Assembly: GCF_900130025.1 (NCBI RefSeq)
Contig: NZ_FQXR01000012.1
Location: 1-64,000, forward strand
Direction of reading: 5' to 3'
Source of the DNA: Sporanaerobacter acetigenes DSM 13106
GTDB lineage: Bacteria; Bacillota; Clostridia; Tissierellales; Sporanaerobacteraceae
DNA: 64,000 nt
Shown here: in pieces, positions 36,296 through 45,200 of the stretch
Position numbering within the stretch: the stretch's first letter is position 1
Layout of the letters: the number at the start of each line of letters is the position of its first letter
The notes under the pieces: model-generated
The model's database searches: none
Told to the model about the DNA's origin: nothing
The model's input: the letters and a program-made list of their open reading frames with translations, nothing else
Made by a program: the position numbers and the translations under genes

Positions 36296-37702
36296 CTATT
36301 CCGATATTTTATTTAAAACATCTATCATCAAATCTCTGGCTATAGGAGCTGCACTTTTCCCGCCAGTTGAACCTTCATTTTCTAATACCACACTTATAGC
36401 TACTTTAGGATTATCTGCCGGTGCAAAACCTATAAACCAAGCATGAGTCTTGCCCGAAGCATTTTCAGCAGTACCTGTTTTCCCTGCTACTCTCACATTT
36501 TTTATACCAGCACCTTTGCCAGTACCCCTTTTTACAACTTCCACCATCATGTTTTTTACTTCATTTGCTGTAAAACCATCTGTAGCACGAGAAATTATTT
36601 CTGTATAATTAGTTTTTATCACACTCCCATCAGGAGATATAATCTCTTTTACTAAAATAGGCTTCACCATATCTCCCCCATTTGCAATAGCAGAAGCTAC
36701 CATAGCCATATTTAAAGGAGTCACAAGAACCTTTCCTTGTCCGATACTCGCAGCTGCAATATCCGTTTTCCCTATATTTTCTCTATAAGGAGATATAGAT
36801 TTACTCACTGGTAAATCAAAAGGCACACTCTTATTTAACATAAACTTTTCTGATACTTCTCCCATTTTCTCTTTTCCCACTTGAAGACCCATATTTGCAA
36901 AATATGAATTACAAGATTTGACTAGTGCCTCTTCTAAATTTAAATTTCCATGAGCTTTTCCACCATAATCTTTTAAAACATATCCATCAATTTTAGTTGA
37001 ACCAGTGCAATTGTAATTTCTATCTATATTAGAACTTTCTAAACTAGCTACAGCAGTTATAACTTTAAAAGTAGAACCTGGAGCATATAATCCATTGGTA
37101 GCCCTGTTTAAAAAAGGACTATCTGGATCCTCTACTATAGTCTTCCAATCTTCTCTCAAAGTGCTAGGATTAAAATTGGGCTGACTGACCATAGCATATA
37201 TCTCCCCTGTTTTAGGATTCATAACAACTATTGAACCTTTTTTCCCTTTTAAAAAGCTATTAGCCTTCTCCTGTAATCCATGATCTATTGTCAATTTCAG
37301 TGTGTTTCCTTCACTATTAGGATCTATAATCTTTTTTAACTCATTTAAAGTTGTATTTTCCTTTAAATTTAAAAGTTCATTGTTATAGCTTGCTTCCAAT
37401 CCAGCTTTTCCATATTCTCTATAGCTATATCCAATTATATGTCCATAAAGACTTCCATAATTGTAATATCTTTTAGACGATTCCTCAGTTTTTTCACTAT
37501 ACGCCAATATCTTGCCATTTCTATCAAGTATCATACCACGTAAAATATTTTCCTCATCTATCCACAATCTCTTGTTATAGCTATTGCTTTTTATGGATGA
37601 AGCTGTAAACACTTGAAAATAGCTCAAATAAACTATTAGCCCTACAAAGAGAATACATACAACTGTAAAAACTCTTATCATCCTCTTAAGTTCTTTGTTC
37701 AT
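36296..37702 (-). CDS. penicillin-binding protein, class B transpeptidase (PbpA/FtsI-like)
   Basis: This 468-residue protein has one N-terminal membrane helix (about 9-30), a short non-catalytic domain and a transpeptidase domain with STFK (in APGSTFKVITA), SCN (in KSCNSYFANMG) and KTG (in AGKTGTAENASGKTHAWF). It crosslinks peptidoglycan outside the membrane. It is smaller than usual class B PBPs (580-700) and resembles the PbpA type that pairs with RodA-like glycosyltransferases. Its start overlaps the upstream ftsW/rodA-type gene by 17 bases, which supports a working pair. Confidence 0.93.
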   Translation of the reverse strand: MNKELKRMIRVFTVVCILFVGLIVYLSYFQVFTASSIKSNSYNKRLWIDEENILRGMILDRNGKILAYSEKTEESSKRYYNYGSLYGHIIGYSYREYGKAGLEASYNNELLNLKENTTLNELKKIIDPNSEGNTLKLTIDHGLQEKANSFLKGKKGSIVVMNPKTGEIYAMVSQPNFNPSTLREDWKTIVEDPDSPFLNRATNGLYAPGSTFKVITAVASLESSNIDRNYNCTGSTKIDGYVLKDYGGKAHGNLNLEEALVKSCNSYFANMGLQVGKEKMGEVSEKFMLNKSVPFDLPVSKSISPYRENIGKTDIAAASIGQGKVLVTPLNMAMVASAIANGGDMVKPILVKEIISPDGSVIKTNYTEIISRATDGFTANEVKNMMVEVVKRGTGKGAGIKNVRVAGKTGTAENASGKTHAWFIGFAPADNPKVAISVVLENEGSTGGKSAAPIARDLMIDVLNKISE

Positions 37703-38936
37703 TTTCTTCCTCCTCTTCCCTATCTAGCTCTTCAGAAGCTACCTGCAAAATCCCTAGAGCGATAAAGCTAGCAATCATAGAACTACCTCCATAACTTATA
37801 AAGGGAAGTGTAATCCCCGTTAAAGGTATCATTTTAATAACACCACCAAATATAATAAAAGCTTGAAATCCGAACATTGCACTTATTCCGAATGCAACAA
37901 TCCTGAAAAATAAATTTTCTTGACTAAAAGCAATTTTAAATCCTCTATATACAAGAATTAAAAACAGCATCATGACAGCAATACCTGCAAATATTCCCAT
38001 TTCTTCACAAATAGCTGAAAAAATAAAATCCGTATGAACTGCTGGTATAAAATCTGGATGCCCAAGTCCCACTCCAGTCCCAAAAAATCCTCCACTAGCT
38101 ATGGCAAACAGGGATTGAGTTATCTGATATCCTTTGTTGTCTATATACTTCCAAGGATCTATCCAAGTCTCAACTCTTATCTTTACATGATCAAATATAA
38201 AAAAGCTTGCAAAAGCTCCTACAAAAGCTAACAACACATTATATAATATAAGTTTTCTATCCTCTTCATACACATACTGTATACTCAAAAATATCAAATA
38301 AAATACTGCGGCTGCTCCCAAATCCTTCTGGAGAAACAAAAATCCAATAAATCCATATACTACAAGAAGTAATTTGTATCCTCCCTTTTTATCTAAATTG
38401 TACTCTTTCTGATTTGTATAATAAGAAGCAATAAAAAATATAAATAATAATTTTATGATCTCAGAAGGTTGAAAACTAAACCTACCTATTTTAATCCAGT
38501 TTTTAGCACCACCAATTCTTTTCCCAAAAATTAATGTAAAAACAAACAATACCATAGAAGCTATAATATAGAACTTCAACCATTTGTCCCAGTCTTTTAC
38601 ATTTTTTACAATAGCATAAGCCATAAAAAAGGCCACAATTCCTGCACTTACCCAAACTACTTGTTTAGCTCCCAAGCTAGGATCTATCCTGTAAATCATG
38701 ATTATTCCAAGGGTAATAAGCATAGTGACAATCAAAAAAATATAGTGATCTCCAGGAGATATTTTTAACAAAATAAAATTAGATATATATATGATGAATA
38801 CAAGACTAACCCCTGTGATGAGAGTAAATTTATCTGGATTTTCTGCATTATGGATAAATAAAAGAAATATGGCCATTAAATCTACTAGGACAAGAAGATT
38901 TCTTGGAACTCTGTAACTAATCAATTTTTTATTCAT
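37686..38936 (-). CDS. FtsW/RodA/SpoVE family peptidoglycan glycosyltransferase
   Basis: This 416-residue polytopic SEDS protein (about ten membrane segments) polymerises lipid II with a partner class B PBP. SEDS landmarks include NWIKIGRFSFQPSEIIKLLF, the loop with TDFIFSAICEEMG, and ITLPFISYGGSSMIASFIALGIL near the C-terminus. It is flanked by an FHA-domain gene and the partner PBP gene, with 12-base and overlapping junctions. The layout, FHA then SEDS then PBP, resembles the fhaB-rodA-pbpA order of actinobacteria without the kinase genes. Confidence 0.93.
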   Translation of the reverse strand: MNKKLISYRVPRNLLVLVDLMAIFLLFIHNAENPDKFTLITGVSLVFIIYISNFILLKISPGDHYIFLIVTMLITLGIIMIYRIDPSLGAKQVVWVSAGIVAFFMAYAIVKNVKDWDKWLKFYIIASMVLFVFTLIFGKRIGGAKNWIKIGRFSFQPSEIIKLLFIFFIASYYTNQKEYNLDKKGGYKLLLVVYGFIGFLFLQKDLGAAAVFYLIFLSIQYVYEEDRKLILYNVLLAFVGAFASFFIFDHVKIRVETWIDPWKYIDNKGYQITQSLFAIASGGFFGTGVGLGHPDFIPAVHTDFIFSAICEEMGIFAGIAVMMLFLILVYRGFKIAFSQENLFFRIVAFGISAMFGFQAFIIFGGVIKMIPLTGITLPFISYGGSSMIASFIALGILQVASEELDREEEEENEQRT

Positions 38937-38948
38937 TTTTTCAACTCC

Positions 38949-39380
38949 TTACCTCCTATTTACAAACAAAAACTCTATTTGTCCCAATCTAATACTGTCT
39001 CCATTTTCGAGTCTCACAGCATCCATGACCCTGTCCCCATTTATGAATGTACCATTGGCACTGTTTAAATCTTCAAGATAAAAGTCCCCTTCGTCTTCAA
39101 CTATTCGCATATGTTGCTTTGATATATATGGATCTTTTATAGCTATATTGTTTTGATTGCTTCTACCTATAGTCACATCTTTATCAATAGGATAGACCTC
39201 TTTTATCTTAAATGGAAGGGTATCTTTTTGATTTATAAGTTTTAAATAAGTACTTTTACTATATGTGTTTAGTCCCATTCCCTTTATATCTAAATATATT
39301 AGTCTTATGATACTAAACATAAAAAAGTAAATAATAAATATAAATAAATATTTAAATGCTAGTGATATTACATTGTACAT
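38949..39380 (-). CDS. FHA domain protein with N-terminal membrane anchor
   Basis: This 143-residue protein has one membrane helix (about 8-28) and a cytoplasmic FHA domain with VTIGRSNQNNIAIKDPYISKQHMRI and DLNSANGTFINGDRV: Arg, Ser/His and Asn residues that bind phosphothreonine are intact. I chose the ATG at 39380, ten bases after GGAGGT. It leads the FHA-SEDS-PBP operon and probably links phosphothreonine signalling by a PASTA-type kinase encoded elsewhere to cell-wall synthesis, which is inference. Confidence 0.9.
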   Translation of the reverse strand: MYNVISLAFKYLFIFIIYFFMFSIIRLIYLDIKGMGLNTYSKSTYLKLINQKDTLPFKIKEVYPIDKDVTIGRSNQNNIAIKDPYISKQHMRIVEDEGDFYLEDLNSANGTFINGDRVMDAVRLENGDSIRLGQIEFLFVNRR

Positions 39381-39516
39381 AATAATATTTACCTCCAAAA
39401 AAATTTTCTCTTTTAATCAATGTTATCATATTATTTTTACAAAGTGAATAAAGTATTTTAAATTCTATAAAAATCTGATAAAATGAGTATATACATGATG
39501 CTAAGGAGGTTTTTAG

Positions 39517-39915
39517 ATGGCAAGAAAAATATATCGTTCTTCTACTGACAAAGTAATATCTGGCGTATGTGGCGGATTGGGTGAATATTTCAATGTAGAT
39601 CCCTCCATCATAAGAATTTTTTGGTTAATGTTATCCATAGCAACAAGTGGAACTGGTATTCTAGCATATATCATATGTGCATTAGTAATCCCTGAAGGTA
39701 GCAACACCACCATTTATTATGATGAAAATGACAAAAGTTATAAAAACAGTGCATTATTTGTGGGCATAGTTTTAATAATAATAGGTGCATCTCTTTTAAT
39801 CAAAAAGATATGGCCTTGGTTCAATGTAAAATGGTTCAACTTCAGTAAATATTGGCCTATACTATTGATAATTGCCGGAATCTACGTAATATATAATCAA
39901 AAAAAGAAGAAATAA
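39517..39915 (+). CDS. PspC domain membrane protein
   Basis: This 132-residue protein has an N-terminal PspC domain (KIYRSSTDKVISGVCGGLGEYFNVDPSIIRIFWLM) with its membrane helix, a short linker, then two further membrane helices (GIVLIIIGASLLI and WPILLIIAGIYVIY) as in LiaF/DUF5668-like proteins. PspC-type proteins sense or respond to envelope stress. RBS AAGGAGGT precedes the ATG and a terminator follows. It diverges from the cell-wall operon. Confidence 0.88.
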   Translation: MARKIYRSSTDKVISGVCGGLGEYFNVDPSIIRIFWLMLSIATSGTGILAYIICALVIPEGSNTTIYYDENDKSYKNSALFVGIVLIIIGASLLIKKIWPWFNVKWFNFSKYWPILLIIAGIYVIYNQKKKK

Positions 39916-39920
39916 TATTA

Positions 39921-39957
39921 AAGTCTTGATTTTATTGAAAATCAAGACTTCTTTTCT
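39921..39957 (+). terminator. intrinsic terminator
   Basis: A 13-bp stem (AAGTCTTGATTTT, 39921-39933 with 39938-39950) and a 4-base loop are followed by CTTTTCT. It ends the PspC gene transcript. Confidence 0.85.
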
Positions 39958-40020
39958 TTTTAAGCATTTTTTACGAATAAATGGAAACAATATTTTAAAA
40001 GGATGAAAGGAGAGTAAAAT

Positions 40021-40665
40021 ATGAGAATTCCTAGGCATATAGGAGTAATACCTGATGGCAATAGACGATGGGCTATTGAAAATGGGATGACCAAAGAAAT
40101 GGGATATAACAAAGGTTTAGACCCTGGATTAAAACTCTTTAAACTTTGTGAAAAAGAAGGAATAGAAGAAATAACTTATTATGGATTTACTGTTGACAAT
40201 ACAAAAAGACCAAAAGTTCAGAGATTAGCCTTCACTGAAGCCTGTATAGAAGCTGTAAAAATGCTTGCTAAAGAAAATGCTTCTTTATTAGTTGTGGGCA
40301 ATACAAGCTCTCCAATGTTTCCTAAAGAGCTTATACCCTACACTTTAAGAAGGCGTGATTTTGGAAATGGAGGATTAAAAGTAAACTTTTTAGTAAACTA
40401 TGGTTGGGAATGGGATTTAAAAAACTATTTTTTTGAAAAATATAATGTGGAAAATCCACTCGATTTAATATATTCTAGAGACATCTCCAGAGTTGATTTA
40501 ATAATAAGATGGGGTGGAAGAAGAAGACTCAGTGGATTTTTGCCTTTGCAATCAGTCTATTCTGATTTTTATGTAATTGATGATTATTGGCCAGACTTTA
40601 AGCCAGAACATTTTTACAATGCACTAGATTGGTATGATAAACAAGATGTAACTTTGGGAGGGTGA
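40021..40665 (+). CDS. atypical cis-prenyltransferase (undecaprenyl diphosphate synthase family)
   Basis: This 214-residue protein of the UppS family condenses isopentenyl diphosphate units in cis. It has the family anchor HIGVIPDGNRRWA (residues 6-18) and the C-terminal substrate motif LIIRWGGRRRLSGFLPLQSVYSD, with WPDF after it. It differs from normal UppS (about 240-250 residues, DGNGRWA, RTSGEQRLSNFL): the first motif reads DGNRRW as in archaeal/eukaryotic enzymes, the conserved His of the GH motif is Tyr (MGYNKG), and Glu in RTSGE is Arg. It is probably a paralog with another chain length or acceptor. RBS AAAGGAGAG precedes the ATG. Confidence 0.8.
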   Translation: MRIPRHIGVIPDGNRRWAIENGMTKEMGYNKGLDPGLKLFKLCEKEGIEEITYYGFTVDNTKRPKVQRLAFTEACIEAVKMLAKENASLLVVGNTSSPMFPKELIPYTLRRRDFGNGGLKVNFLVNYGWEWDLKNYFFEKYNVENPLDLIYSRDISRVDLIIRWGGRRRLSGFLPLQSVYSDFYVIDDYWPDFKPEHFYNALDWYDKQDVTLGG

Positions 40666-40679
40666 TATCCCTCTTTTTT
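40658..40679 (+). terminator. intrinsic terminator overlapping the end of the cis-prenyltransferase gene
   Basis: GAGGG (40658-40662) pairs with CCCTC (40669-40673), followed by six T. The TGA stop (40663-40665) is in the loop. Confidence 0.75.
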
Positions 40680-40739
40680 GTTGCCTATTGTTTGATAAAA
40701 TGCTAAAATTAAAGCACTACTAAATAAGGAGAGATACTT

Positions 40740-41411
40740 ATGAAAGACTATAGCGTATTTGATATTTTAGGCCCTGTAATGATAGGTCCATCCAGTTCTC
40801 ACACCGCTGGTGCAGCCAGACTTGGAAAAGTTGCAAGAGAAATTGTAGGAAGCAATTTTAGTAGTGTGTGCTTTTATCTTCATGGTTCTTTTGCAAAAAC
40901 TTATAAAGGTCATGGAACTGATAGGGCTCTAGTAGCAGGTGTGTTGGGAATGGACCCCTCTGATGAGAGAATCAAATATTCCATTCAAATAGCTGAAGAA
41001 AAAGGTATAAAAATAGAATTTATAGAAACAGACCTAGGGTATGCTCATCCAAATACTGTAAAGATTGTATTCGAAAACAAATATGGAGATACTTTCTATG
41101 TAATAGGCTCGTCCATCGGTGGAGGAAGCATTTTAATAACAGATATTGATGGAAATAAAGTAGAATTTACTGGTGATTTACCAACTTTACTTTTAAAATA
41201 TAAAGATAAAAAAGGAACTATTAGTAAAATTAGCACTATATTATCTTCAAATGACATAAATATTGCCACTATGAAAGTTACTAGAGAAAGAGACATTGCT
41301 ACTATGGTAGTGGAAACCGATACTTTAGCAAATAAAGATATAATTGAAGAAATATCTAAAAACAAAGAAATTTTTTATATAAAAGCAATAAATCCTATAG
41401 ATAAGAGGTGA
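40740..41411 (+). CDS. sdaAB: L-serine dehydratase, iron-sulfur-dependent, beta subunit
   Basis: This is the regulatory/beta half of the 4Fe-4S L-serine dehydratase that converts L-serine to pyruvate and ammonia. At 223 residues it shows the N-terminal FDILGPVMIGPSSSHTAGAARLG motif and a C-terminal ACT domain (GTISKISTILSSNDINIATMKVTRE, about 150-220). It precedes the alpha subunit gene with a 5-base gap to the chosen start. RBS AAGGAGAG precedes the ATG. This is the two-subunit clostridial type. Confidence 0.95.
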   Translation: MKDYSVFDILGPVMIGPSSSHTAGAARLGKVAREIVGSNFSSVCFYLHGSFAKTYKGHGTDRALVAGVLGMDPSDERIKYSIQIAEEKGIKIEFIETDLGYAHPNTVKIVFENKYGDTFYVIGSSIGGGSILITDIDGNKVEFTGDLPTLLLKYKDKKGTISKISTILSSNDINIATMKVTRERDIATMVVETDTLANKDIIEEISKNKEIFYIKAINPIDKR

Positions 41412-41416
41412 TAATT

Positions 41417-42283
41417 TTGTATAATCATGGTGAAGATTTAATTCAAATTTGCAATGAAAAAAATAAAAAAATATATGAAATAGTTTTAGAAAAGGAAAGT
41501 AATATCACAGGAAAATCTGCTGATGAAATCAGAAAGGAAATGAATGAAAACTTAAAGGTAATGATGGAATCTTCTAAACATGCACTAAACAATGATGTTG
41601 TTTCTGTAAGTGGGCTAATAGGTGGCGAAGCAAAAAAAGTTATAGAATATAAAAATAGCAATGAAACAATCTGTGGAAATACTATCAATGAAGCTATGGC
41701 AATGGCTCTTTCTACATCTGAAGTAAATGCTTCTATGGGTAAAATAGTTGCAGCACCTACTGCAGGTGCATCTGGAATTCTTCCAAGTGCTCTTTTTACT
41801 GCTAAAGAAAAATTTAATTTAAGTGATGATGACATGATAAATGGACTATTTACGGCTGCGGGAATAGGTGAAATAGTCGCAAAAAATGCCACTATTTCAG
41901 GTGCCTATGGAGGATGTCAAGCAGAATGTGGGGTAGCCGCTGCTATGGCTGCTGCAGCAATAGTTGAAATGCTTGGCGGAAGTCCTGAAACCTGTCTACA
42001 TGCTTCTAGCATTTCTCTTATAAATATAATGGGCCTTGTATGTGACCCTATAGCTGGATTGGTAGAATTTCCTTGTGCCTTTAGAAATGCTTCTGGTGTT
42101 GTAAATGCCCTTATTTCTGCAGATTTGGCTCTAGCAGGAATTAAAAGTTTAGTACCTTTCGACGAAGTAGTAGAAGCTATGTATAGAGTAGGTAAATCTC
42201 TACCTGATACATTGAAAGAAACAGCATTAGGAGGATTGGCCGCTACTCCAACTGGTGAGAATTTTAAAGGGAGGATTTTATGA
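41417..42283 (+). CDS. sdaAA: L-serine dehydratase, iron-sulfur-dependent, alpha subunit
   Basis: This catalytic subunit (288 residues) has Cys ligands for the 4Fe-4S cluster in GGCQAECGVAAAMAAAAIVEMLGG and in GLVCDPIAGLVEFPC, as well as AAPTAGASGILP. The start is TTG at 41417 with GAGGTGAT upstream; the GTG at 41408 lies in that ribosome site. Its stop overlaps the ATG of the next gene (ATGA), so the 1613-residue protein is translationally coupled to it. Confidence 0.94.
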   Translation: MYNHGEDLIQICNEKNKKIYEIVLEKESNITGKSADEIRKEMNENLKVMMESSKHALNNDVVSVSGLIGGEAKKVIEYKNSNETICGNTINEAMAMALSTSEVNASMGKIVAAPTAGASGILPSALFTAKEKFNLSDDDMINGLFTAAGIGEIVAKNATISGAYGGCQAECGVAAAMAAAAIVEMLGGSPETCLHASSISLINIMGLVCDPIAGLVEFPCAFRNASGVVNALISADLALAGIKSLVPFDEVVEAMYRVGKSLPDTLKETALGGLAATPTGENFKGRIL

Positions 42284-45200
42284 CAAACTTATCTTTTTAT
42301 GAAATTCATTCAAACATCACCGAAAATTTACAAAACGATATGAATATACAAAATAAATCTAGTATCATTAAATACCTAAATACTGACAAGTTTAAAACAA
42401 ATTTAAATAACATTTTAATACAAAAAAACTTCAGCCCAAATGCTCTTATTCACATACTCATTGATTATTTCAATGAGTATTCTAATATGACAGAAAATGA
42501 GTGGCTTAAATATATATATGAATGGATACTTTCAAAGTCATTCCCTGAAAAAAATTCAAAGAGCTTCAACAAAAAATTAGATTCTCTTGTATATATTTAT
42601 ATAAACTTACTAAATACTTTTTCAAAATTTGAAATCTCATCAAATCTTAATTGCTTTTTATATAAATATCCTATTACTTTTCTGACTAAAGAAGAAGAAT
42701 TGAGTATCAAAAATAAAGATGAGTATTTAAAATTTAAAAACCTTTACAAATCTAATTACTTGTTTGAACTAATGAAACTAGATATGTTCTTAACTGGTCA
42801 CAATACTCTAGAGCACGTAGCAGGAGTAAACTATTTGTCTTTATATATAGGAAGACAGCTAAAAAAACTTGGTGTACCAATAGATCTTGGCATTGTAACA
42901 GGTTCAAGCCTTGGCCATGATATTGGAAAATATGGAGTAAGAGAAAATGAGTTAGATAGAGTCCCTTATCTTCACTATTTTTATACTGAATATTGGTTTA
43001 AAAAATATGATATGCAAAGTATTGGACATATTGCAACAAATCATTCCACTTGGGACTTAGAACTAGAAAACCTTCCCATAGAATCTCTTATACTTATATA
43101 TTGTGACTTTCGTGTCAAAAACAAAAAAGTTGATGACGAATATCAAATGAATATTTTTAGTTTAGATGAAGCTTTCCATATCATATTAAACAAGCTTGAC
43201 AATTTAGACGAGAAAAAAGAAAAAAGATATAAAAAAGTCTACTCAAAATTAAAAGACTTTGAAAGTTTCATTATAAACTTGGGTATAAATGTAGATATAA
43301 ATGTGGAAAGCAACTCAAGTAAAGAGGTAATTCGCAAGTCATATCCCTTAATGAGAAATAGGGAAGTTGTTGAAAATATAAAATACTTTTCAATAGAACA
43401 TAATATTTTTCTAATGAATAAATTTATGGATGATATATCCTTTAACAATATATTAGAAGCAGCAAGAAGCGAATATAATTGGAGAAAATTGAGTGTCTAT
43501 CTTCAAATGTTTAGAGAATATTCCACATATTTGACACAAAAACAAAAACTAACTACTATAAATTTTTTATACGATCTCCTACTTCATAAAGAGGAAGATA
43601 TAAGAAAAGAAGCTGCTGAAATTATAGGATTATTGATTAGTATATATGATGAGGAATACAGAAAGGAAGTACCAGAAAATATTAATTTGTCCCAGTCTAA
43701 AATAAATAGTATTGACTTGTTTAATAATTGTTTACATTTATTGTTATATCCTAACCATAAAATAGCTGAATCCCAAGGCGAATGGCTATATAATATAAAA
43801 ACTATAATTCACTCACTTTTCATTAACTGTAAAAAAGATAAATACAATGATTATGCCAATGTATTGCTTGGATTCTACAAAAATTATTATATGCTTCCTG
43901 ACATTGCACAATTTTATTTACTGCAAACAGTTAAATATATACCAATTTCAAATTTAAACCCTGAATTATCTAGAGAAATTTCTTCTTTTGTTCTCTATTT
44001 AGCAAATTCAAGCAATTCAGAAATAAGATTGGGTGCATTAGACATAATAGTAGATCTACTACCTTCTTTAAATATAAATTCTACTTTCAATAAGTCATTA
44101 AAAAGATTGCTACTTGAAAGCAATAAACCTTCTCAATATCCGGCTGAAAATTATTTAAAACATATTCTAGCTGAAAAATTAGATTTGGATAATGATACAA
44201 AACAAAAGTATAAAAACTTCTATGTAAAAGATGAAGAAAATATTTCTGAAATATTCTTAAAAAATTTAAAAACTGCTACCAAATGGATGAATAAAAAAAT
44301 CAATATAGATATTTTGTACTATCAAGTTCTAAAATCCCCAGAAACTACTGGTCTTCATACAGCTATGCATTTTTGCAATCTTTTGAAAGTAAGTGCTGTA
44401 GAAAGAGTTAGAAATTATGCAGGAGAGACACTTTTAAAAATAATGCCAGTACTTTCTTTAGATCAGAAAAATGATGTAGCTATTGAACTTTTAAGAGCTT
44501 TAGAAATGCAAAGCTATCAATTCACTAAATATATACCAGACTATCTTGGGCAACTCATATTGTACTTACATCCAGGAGAATTGGACGAAATAATAGATGA
44601 TTTTGAAGAAAAAATTAAAACATCAAATGTTCAAGTAACTTTTTTAATTTTAAAAACCATTGGAATAGCTATCAAGCACTATCCAGAATACAAAATTAGA
44701 TTTAATGAATCCACTGATAAATATGAAAAAAGGCTTATAAGAATGTTGGGAATATTGTTGATAGAAATGGCCAATTTTGATGATGAAGTAAAGACAGAAG
44801 CCTTCAGAGTCATAGGGGTAGATGTATTTGGTTCAAAAATTCTTTCTCTAAAGGAAAAACATTCTATTTTTCAAATAATATCTAAAAAAATATTAACACT
44901 CCTTCCAAAACGAGAAGAAAACGAGCTGTTATTTTTAAATAACTCTTCAGCTTTAAATCACATATATAGATTCATCGCCGACTATGAATTTCATTATGGA
45001 AAAATAAATATTAATTCAAAAAATAAAATTGCATTTTTCCCTGGTACTTTTGATCCTTTTTCATTGAGCCATAAAGAGATAGCAATAGAAATAAGAAATC
45101 TAGGTTTTGAAGTATATTTAGCCGTAGATGAATTTTCTTGGTCAAAAAGAACTCAACCGCATACCTTTAGAAAGAATATAATGAATATGTCCATTGCCAA

